In this document: positions 31,198 through 34,929 of the stretch, piece after piece
How the letters are laid out: the number at the start of each line of letters is the position of its first letter
How positions within the stretch are numbered: the stretch's first letter is position 1
NCBI GenBank assembly: GCA_902766255.1
Contig: CACXCS010000058.1
Span: 1-34,929 of the forward strand
Direction of reading: 5' to 3'
Origin: an uncultured Bacteroidia bacterium
GTDB lineage: Bacteria > Bacteroidota > Bacteroidia > Bacteroidales > UBA932
Length of the DNA: 34,929 nt
The notes under the pieces: generated by a model
Told to the model about the DNA's origin: nothing
Database searches by the model: none
The model's input: only the letters and a program-made list of their open reading frames with translations
Position numbers and translations under genes: made by a program

Positions 31198-32574
31198 ATG
31201 TCCTTTGTAATGATTGTCGAATTGCTGATAGTGCTGGCAGCCTTGTACGTAGGCTCCCGCTACGGCAGCCTGGCGCTCGGTGCCATTTCCGGAATCGGTC
31301 TTGCCATATTGGTTTTCGGTTTTGGTCTCACGCCGGGGACCCCCCCCACCGACGTTATCTATATAATTATCGCAGCCGTCACCTGCGCCGGCACGCTTCA
31401 GGCATCCGGCGGTATGGACTGGATGATACAGATAGCCGAGCGGCTCCTGCGCAAGCACCCCGAGCATATTACGTTCCTCGGTCCCCTCGTCACTTTCTTC
31501 CTTACGGTGCTGGTAGGTACGGGGCATGTCGTTTACACTATCATGCCTATAATCTGCGACATAGCACTTAAGAAGGGCATACGTCCCGAGCGTCCCTGCG
31601 GCGTGGCTTCTGTGGCATCGCAGGTGGGAATCACATGCTCACCGATTGCCGCTGCGGTAGTCGCTTTCGTTACCATCTCCAATGCCAACGGCTACATGGT
31701 GGCAATCCCCCAGGTGCTCATGGTTACTATTCCCGCATGCGTTCTTGGTCTAATGTGCGCTGCCCTTGCATCTTACAAGAGGGGCAAAGACCTGGACAAG
31801 GACCCCGACTTCCTCAAGCGCAAGTCAGACCCTGAGCAATATGCTTATATGTACGGCAACACAGCCACCACCCTTGACAAAGTCATAACACCGCAGGCCA
31901 AGGCATCGGTGTTCATTTTCCTGGGGTCGTTGCTTGTAATCGTGGCTTTCGCCTTCCTCCAGATGTTCCATACAGCTGACGGCCAGACAATTGCAAAAGC
32001 CGTCAACCTTCCCAAGATGAATATCTGTATCCAGATCATCATGCTTATGGCCGCCGCATGCAACATCATGTTCTGCAAGGCATCTCCCAAAAAGGCTGTT
32101 GCCGGCGCAGTGTGGCAGTCGGGAATGGTTGCCGTCGTCGCCATATACGGAATTGCCTGGCTGGCAGATACTTACTTCGGAAACTACATGGACGAGATGA
32201 AGCAGATGCTCGCCGGGCTCGTTACCAACTATCCCTGGAGCATAGCTTTCGTATTCTTCCTGGTGTCGGTGCTCATCAATTCACAGGGCGCCGTGGTCGT
32301 TGCCATGCTGCCCCTCGCCTACGAACTGGGTATTGCAGGTCCCGTGCTGCTGGGCGTGCTTCCAAGCGTGTACGGATACTTCTTCATTCCCAATTACCCT
32401 TCGGACATTGCGACCGTCAATTTCGACCGTTCCGGTACGACTGTCATTGGCAAATATCTGCTGAACCACAGCTTCATGATGCCGGGGTTGATATCGGTAA
32501 TCGTAGCTACGGTTGTCGGATACCTTATGACCAACGTCATCTTCCCGGGCTACTTTGCCAGTTTCATACAGTAG
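31198..32574 (+). CDS. Anaerobic C4-dicarboxylate transporter (DcuA/DcuB family)
   Basis: A 458-residue inner-membrane transporter that exchanges or takes up succinate, fumarate, malate or aspartate under anaerobic conditions. The sequence is almost entirely hydrophobic with 11-12 likely membrane helices and starts MSFVMIVELLIVLAALYVGS. Typical segments are TCAGTLQASGGMDWMIQIAE, GTGHVVYTIMPIICDIALKK, GVASVASQVGITCSPIAAAV, and PNYPSDIATVNFDRSGTT near the end. DcuA and DcuB cannot be separated by eye, so no symbol is given. In a fumarate-respiring Bacteroidales, succinate export in exchange for fumarate or aspartate is the likely use. It ends just before a terminator hairpin. Confidence 0.93.
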   Translation: MSFVMIVELLIVLAALYVGSRYGSLALGAISGIGLAILVFGFGLTPGTPPTDVIYIIIAAVTCAGTLQASGGMDWMIQIAERLLRKHPEHITFLGPLVTFFLTVLVGTGHVVYTIMPIICDIALKKGIRPERPCGVASVASQVGITCSPIAAAVVAFVTISNANGYMVAIPQVLMVTIPACVLGLMCAALASYKRGKDLDKDPDFLKRKSDPEQYAYMYGNTATTLDKVITPQAKASVFIFLGSLLVIVAFAFLQMFHTADGQTIAKAVNLPKMNICIQIIMLMAAACNIMFCKASPKKAVAGAVWQSGMVAVVAIYGIAWLADTYFGNYMDEMKQMLAGLVTNYPWSIAFVFFLVSVLINSQGAVVVAMLPLAYELGIAGPVLLGVLPSVYGYFFIPNYPSDIATVNFDRSGTTVIGKYLLNHSFMMPGLISVIVATVVGYLMTNVIFPGYFASFIQ

Positions 32575-32593
32575 AACCCGGAAAATTAGTTAA

Positions 32594-32631
32594 CAGAAAC
32601 GGCCTCCCGCACGCGCAGGAGGCCGTTTCTG
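32594..32631 (+). terminator. Strong hairpin terminator after the Dcu-type transporter
   Basis: A perfect 14-bp stem: CAGAAACGGCCTCC (32594-32607) pairs with GGAGGCCGTTTCTG (32618-32631) around a 10-nt loop. The stem is GC-rich at the loop end and A/T-containing at its base. There is no long T-run afterwards, so it may stop transcription from the left and could also act in reverse. Confidence 0.8.
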
Positions 32632-32649
32632 CAAATAAGCGTTACAATA

Positions 32650-32681
32650 TTTGAACGAACGCTTAATTTGTCCCAACTTTG
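32650..32681 (+). promoter_or_regulatory. Promoter of the lipoprotein-DUF3575 pair (-33 and -7)
   Basis: TTTG at 32650-32653 is followed after 20 bp by CAACTTTG at 32674-32681, one mismatch from TAnnTTTG. The 19-21 bp spacing expected for the Bacteroidota primary sigma factor is met. The start codon at 32703 gives a leader of about 15-18 nt. This is the best-spaced promoter in the window. Confidence 0.65.
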
Positions 32682-32702
32682 CATCGACAAACATTTGAAG
32701 CT

Positions 32703-34295
32703 ATGAAAAAGTTCATCGTACTGCTTGCGCTGGCCGCATCCTGCATTGCTTGCTCTAAAGAGGGCCTGCTTCCCTGGGGCAGGCAAAACTCCGGCGAGGA
32801 AGAATTATCTCACGATATGATAGTACTGGGAGAACAGTTGCAGGACCCCTATTCTGTTGATAATATGACCAAAGCACTGGAAAGGGTAGCTCCGGCCGGT
32901 GCAGGACGCACGACCCTCGACCCTACCGACTTCTATGTACGCTTCCTCCCTTCCGACGACTCACAACTCCAAACCCTGATGGACAAGGGTTTGGAGCTGC
33001 TGGACCACCCGCTTGACTACAGGATAGTCAAGGACGGAGACTGGTATCACGACCCGTCCATACCGGAAGGCAGCATCACCTGGCAGTATGCAGTAGTGCC
33101 GGTTGGCTTTGAATTCCCCAAGGGCATTCGATACGAAAGGCTGGACGACTGCTATATAGCCGAACACGATCCGGGAACAAAGAGCGACGGTATCGACTGG
33201 GATGCCGTTGAGCTGGAGGCCTTCCGAATGACCGGCAATCTCGACATGATGTCCCCTGCCACCAAAGACGGGGAGGAGAAAACCAGCGGGCAGCCCCAAG
33301 GACGCATTTCAATCGTAGATCCACAGTTTGACGAAGAGCCCATAGGAGTAAAAGGGGTGAAAGTATGCTGCAATGTTTTCGTAAAAGTCGGCACTTGCTA
33401 TACCGACGAGGAAGGCTACTACAAAATGAGCCGCAGTTTCCAGTCAAAAGTGAGATACAGGCTTATGTTCCAGAATGTCAAAGGCTTCTGCCAGGGACTG
33501 AACCTGATTCTGGTGCCGGCCTCCATGTCGGCGCTCGGGAAACATTCTCACGAAGGCCTGAACCTTACAGTGGACGGGAATTCCGACAGCAGACTCTTTA
33601 TGCGCTGCGTTGTGAATAATGCAGGTTATGATTACTTCCAGGAGGCCCAGGCTCCGGGGAGCAGTTACACTGTGCCCCCTAAGGATTTCAGGATATGGAA
33701 TCTGGGCTTCTGGGGCGGCGAGATGCCGCTGTTTATGCACCACGGCACCATAATAGAAACTTACGACCCGATTTCCAGTGCATTAGGGGAATATACTCCA
33801 CTGCTGAAGATTCTTCCTCCTGATGTCGTGCTGGGGCAAAAAGGAAACGACTCTTACGCCTCTATTTACGCCACTGCACTGCACGCGTTCGCACATGGAG
33901 GGCACTTTTCACTTGCAGGCAAAGAGTGGTGGGGCAATTACGCCGAGTATATGCTCAAGTCGCTTATCGGCTCTTCCGTACACAGCCCCCATGGATCAAG
34001 GGGCGACGACGGCAGCAACTACTGCGAGATAGCGGAAGTGTTTGCATTCTACTGCCAGAGCGTGCTGTACAGGATGCACTACAAGGAATCGTCAGCCATG
34101 TTCGGGACCGAGTACTGGTTCACCCCTCAGCTGCTTATGTATCTTGACGAAAGAGGACTTGGGATAGACAAACTTGCGGCTTTGTTTACAGCTGACGTAA
34201 CAGACATGGAGACCCTTCACAACAAGTTGCTGAGTTTCTACCCTGCATTCAAAGTCGTTATAAACGAGGCTTTTATAAGATATGGAGAACAATAA
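32703..34295 (+). CDS. Lipoprotein with degenerate zinc-metallopeptidase-like motif
   Basis: A 530-residue probable lipoprotein of unknown function. The signal MKKFIVLLALAASCIAC gives two candidate lipid cysteines (14, 17). A central region (about residues 200-260) with GRISIVDPQ, GVKGVKVCCNVF and TDEEGYYKM resembles the carboxypeptidase regulatory-like beta-sandwich. The C-terminal part has HAFAHGGHF (His394, His398, His401), which lines up with the HELAHASH-type zinc sites of related Bacteroidales lipoproteins, except that the catalytic Glu is Ala395. A downstream acidic segment YCEIAEVFAFYCQS could give a third ligand. If a peptidase fold, it is probably inactive or merely metal-binding. 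The ATG at 32703 is fixed by the signal peptide. The DUF3575 gene follows after 13 bp. Confidence 0.7.
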   Translation: MKKFIVLLALAASCIACSKEGLLPWGRQNSGEEELSHDMIVLGEQLQDPYSVDNMTKALERVAPAGAGRTTLDPTDFYVRFLPSDDSQLQTLMDKGLELLDHPLDYRIVKDGDWYHDPSIPEGSITWQYAVVPVGFEFPKGIRYERLDDCYIAEHDPGTKSDGIDWDAVELEAFRMTGNLDMMSPATKDGEEKTSGQPQGRISIVDPQFDEEPIGVKGVKVCCNVFVKVGTCYTDEEGYYKMSRSFQSKVRYRLMFQNVKGFCQGLNLILVPASMSALGKHSHEGLNLTVDGNSDSRLFMRCVVNNAGYDYFQEAQAPGSSYTVPPKDFRIWNLGFWGGEMPLFMHHGTIIETYDPISSALGEYTPLLKILPPDVVLGQKGNDSYASIYATALHAFAHGGHFSLAGKEWWGNYAEYMLKSLIGSSVHSPHGSRGDDGSNYCEIAEVFAFYCQSVLYRMHYKESSAMFGTEYWFTPQLLMYLDERGLGIDKLAALFTADVTDMETLHNKLLSFYPAFKVVINEAFIRYGEQ

Positions 34296-34308
34296 TCCTA
34301 CTTGTATT

Positions 34309-34857
34309 ATGAAAAACTTACTGTCGGCAGCCGCAGGACTCTTCCTGTGGGTAACAGTCGGAGCGCAAAATTTTTCAGTAACAACCAATGTGCTCGACTA
34401 TGTAGATTTTGGGACGATGAATATAGAGGCGTCCTGCGGCATTGCCCGGCAGTGGACACTCCTGGCCGGAGTGAAGTACAATCCTTTCTACTGGAACAAG
34501 GGAGGGAATGAAATGGCGGACCGCCAGCGAAGCGTCGAGGCAGGCGCAAGGTTCTGGCCCTGGCACATTTTCTCGGGATGGTGGCTCACCGGCAAACTCA
34601 AATGGCAGGAGTACAACCAGGGAGGCATAGTCTCACCTCTCGCCTCCGAGGGCGACCGCTACGGCGGAGGCCTGTCGGCAGGATACACCTTCATGCTGAA
34701 TACACACCTGAACCTGGATATCGGACTTGGACTGTGGGGCGGCTACGATGTTTACACCGCCTACGAATGCCTTCACTGCGGAAAGATAAAAGGCCAAGGA
34801 GAAAAATTATTCATACTTCCCAACGATATTCTTTTAACAATATCGTACATTTTCTGA
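34309..34857 (+). CDS. DUF3575 outer-membrane-like protein
   Basis: A 182-residue exported protein. The start at 34309 (MKNLLSAAAGLFLW) is chosen because it begins a signal peptide cut near VGAQ (residue 20); an ATG at 34282 would overlap the preceding gene and add nine polar residues. The mature part has alternating amphipathic strands with aromatic ends: NVLDYVDFGTMNIEASCGIA, WTLLAGVKYNPFYW, GARFWPWHIFSGWW, GGLSAGYTFML, ending in TISYIF with a terminal Phe. That pattern fits the small beta-barrel-like DUF3575 family seen in Bacteroidota, sometimes near fimbrial genes, though none are here. A YECLHCGKIKG segment holds two cysteines. It is probably co-transcribed with the lipoprotein before it. 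Confidence 0.7.
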   Translation: MKNLLSAAAGLFLWVTVGAQNFSVTTNVLDYVDFGTMNIEASCGIARQWTLLAGVKYNPFYWNKGGNEMADRQRSVEAGARFWPWHIFSGWWLTGKLKWQEYNQGGIVSPLASEGDRYGGGLSAGYTFMLNTHLNLDIGLGLWGGYDVYTAYECLHCGKIKGQGEKLFILPNDILLTISYIF

Positions 34858-34865
34858 AAAAGTTG

Positions 34866-34873
34866 TATATTTG
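34866..34873 (+). promoter_or_regulatory. -7 promoter element for tRNA-Leu
   Basis: TATATTTG matches TAnnTTTG and lies 13 bp before the first base of the tRNA, a suitable distance for a short 5' extension. No clear -33 element was found at the usual spacing. Confidence 0.55.
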
Positions 34874-34886
34874 CAGTCCAATCCGA

Positions 34887-34929
34887 GCGCGGGTGGCGAA
34901 ATGGTAGACGCGCTAGTTTCAGGAGCTAG
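34887..34929 (+). tRNA. tRNA-Leu (anticodon CAG), 5' part, truncated by the window end
   Basis: The 5' acceptor strand GCGCGGG is followed by T8, the D-arm region with GGCGAAATGGTAGAC, and an anticodon arm in which CTAGT (34913-34917) pairs with GCTAG (34925-34929) around the loop TTCAGGA, giving anticodon CAG at 34920-34922. The D-arm sequence closely resembles bacterial leucine tRNAs. The variable arm, T-arm and 3' acceptor strand lie beyond the window. Confidence 0.9.

Noticed and set aside
1-34929. CRISPR arrays, insertion sequences, prophage or toxin-antitoxin genes
   Set aside because: No regularly spaced repeats, transposase, integrase or phage proteins were seen; gene content is core metabolism, envelope and division apart from the short lipoprotein-DUF3575 stretch at the right end.

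Overview
The window reads as a chromosomal core region of a member of the Bacteroidales (Bacteroidota). The evidence is the gene content and order (nadK/pdxJ divergent pair, Bacteroidota-type omega subunit, an FtsL-like protein in place of canonical FtsL, a dcw cluster in the order mraZ-rsmH-ftsL-ftsI-murE-mraY-murD-ftsW-murG-murC-ftsQ-ftsA-ftsZ), lineage-typical families (NigD-like, DUF3575, PPC/DUF296), repeated TAnnTTTG promoter elements, and few Shine-Dalgarno sequences. Codon use is GC-rich, so a GC-rich gut or rumen lineage (Alistipes-like or an uncultured relative) is plausible; I cannot name a genus. Almost every gene is on the + strand; only uppS and nadK run leftward.

Layout. (1) 1-1597: uppS and nadK on the - strand, a minus-strand promoter at the left edge firing out of the window, and a compact divergent promoter region with pdxJ. 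(2) 1598-11484: pdxJ, then a tightly packed run starting from its own promoter: Skp/OmpH-like lipoprotein, GT4 glycosyltransferase (TTG start), periplasmic-binding-fold protein, trxB, bamD, rpoZ, recN, an unusual cysteine-poor Fur-family regulator, a NigD-like lipoprotein and an organophosphate antiporter of the MFS. Most joints are 4-bp overlaps or gaps of a few bases, so this is probably one envelope/housekeeping operon. (3) 11508-13818: a short promoter-driven set: LEA-type lipoprotein, SPOR protein and rpoN. (4) 13819-14119: a non-coding interval holding a long palindromic element and a four-copy 10-bp repeat array next to the promoter of the division cluster. (5) 14120-30533: the complete dcw cluster, ending with gltX overlapping ftsZ. 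(6) 30534-30754: a non-coding interval with mutually exclusive hairpins. (7) 30755-34929: PPC-domain protein, Dcu-type C4-dicarboxylate transporter with a strong terminator hairpin, a lipoprotein with a degenerate metallopeptidase motif, a DUF3575 protein and the 5' half of a tRNA-Leu(CAG).

How it fits together. UppS makes the C55 lipid that MraY and MurG load with the precursor built by MurE, MurD and MurC; FtsW and FtsI polymerise and cross-link it at the ring organised by FtsZ, FtsA, FtsQ and FtsL. BamD, the Skp-like protein and (left of the window, by inference) BamA belong to outer-membrane protein assembly. The window is thus largely envelope biogenesis plus division. I found no CRISPR array, phage, transposase or obvious defence or biosynthetic system. 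The most unusual items are non-coding (palindrome 13853-13984, MraZ-box-like array 14041-14080, alternative hairpins 30560-30692) and some atypical residues: a perfect lipobox in FtsQ, a Fur protein without CxxC motifs, and an HExxH-like motif lacking its glutamate.
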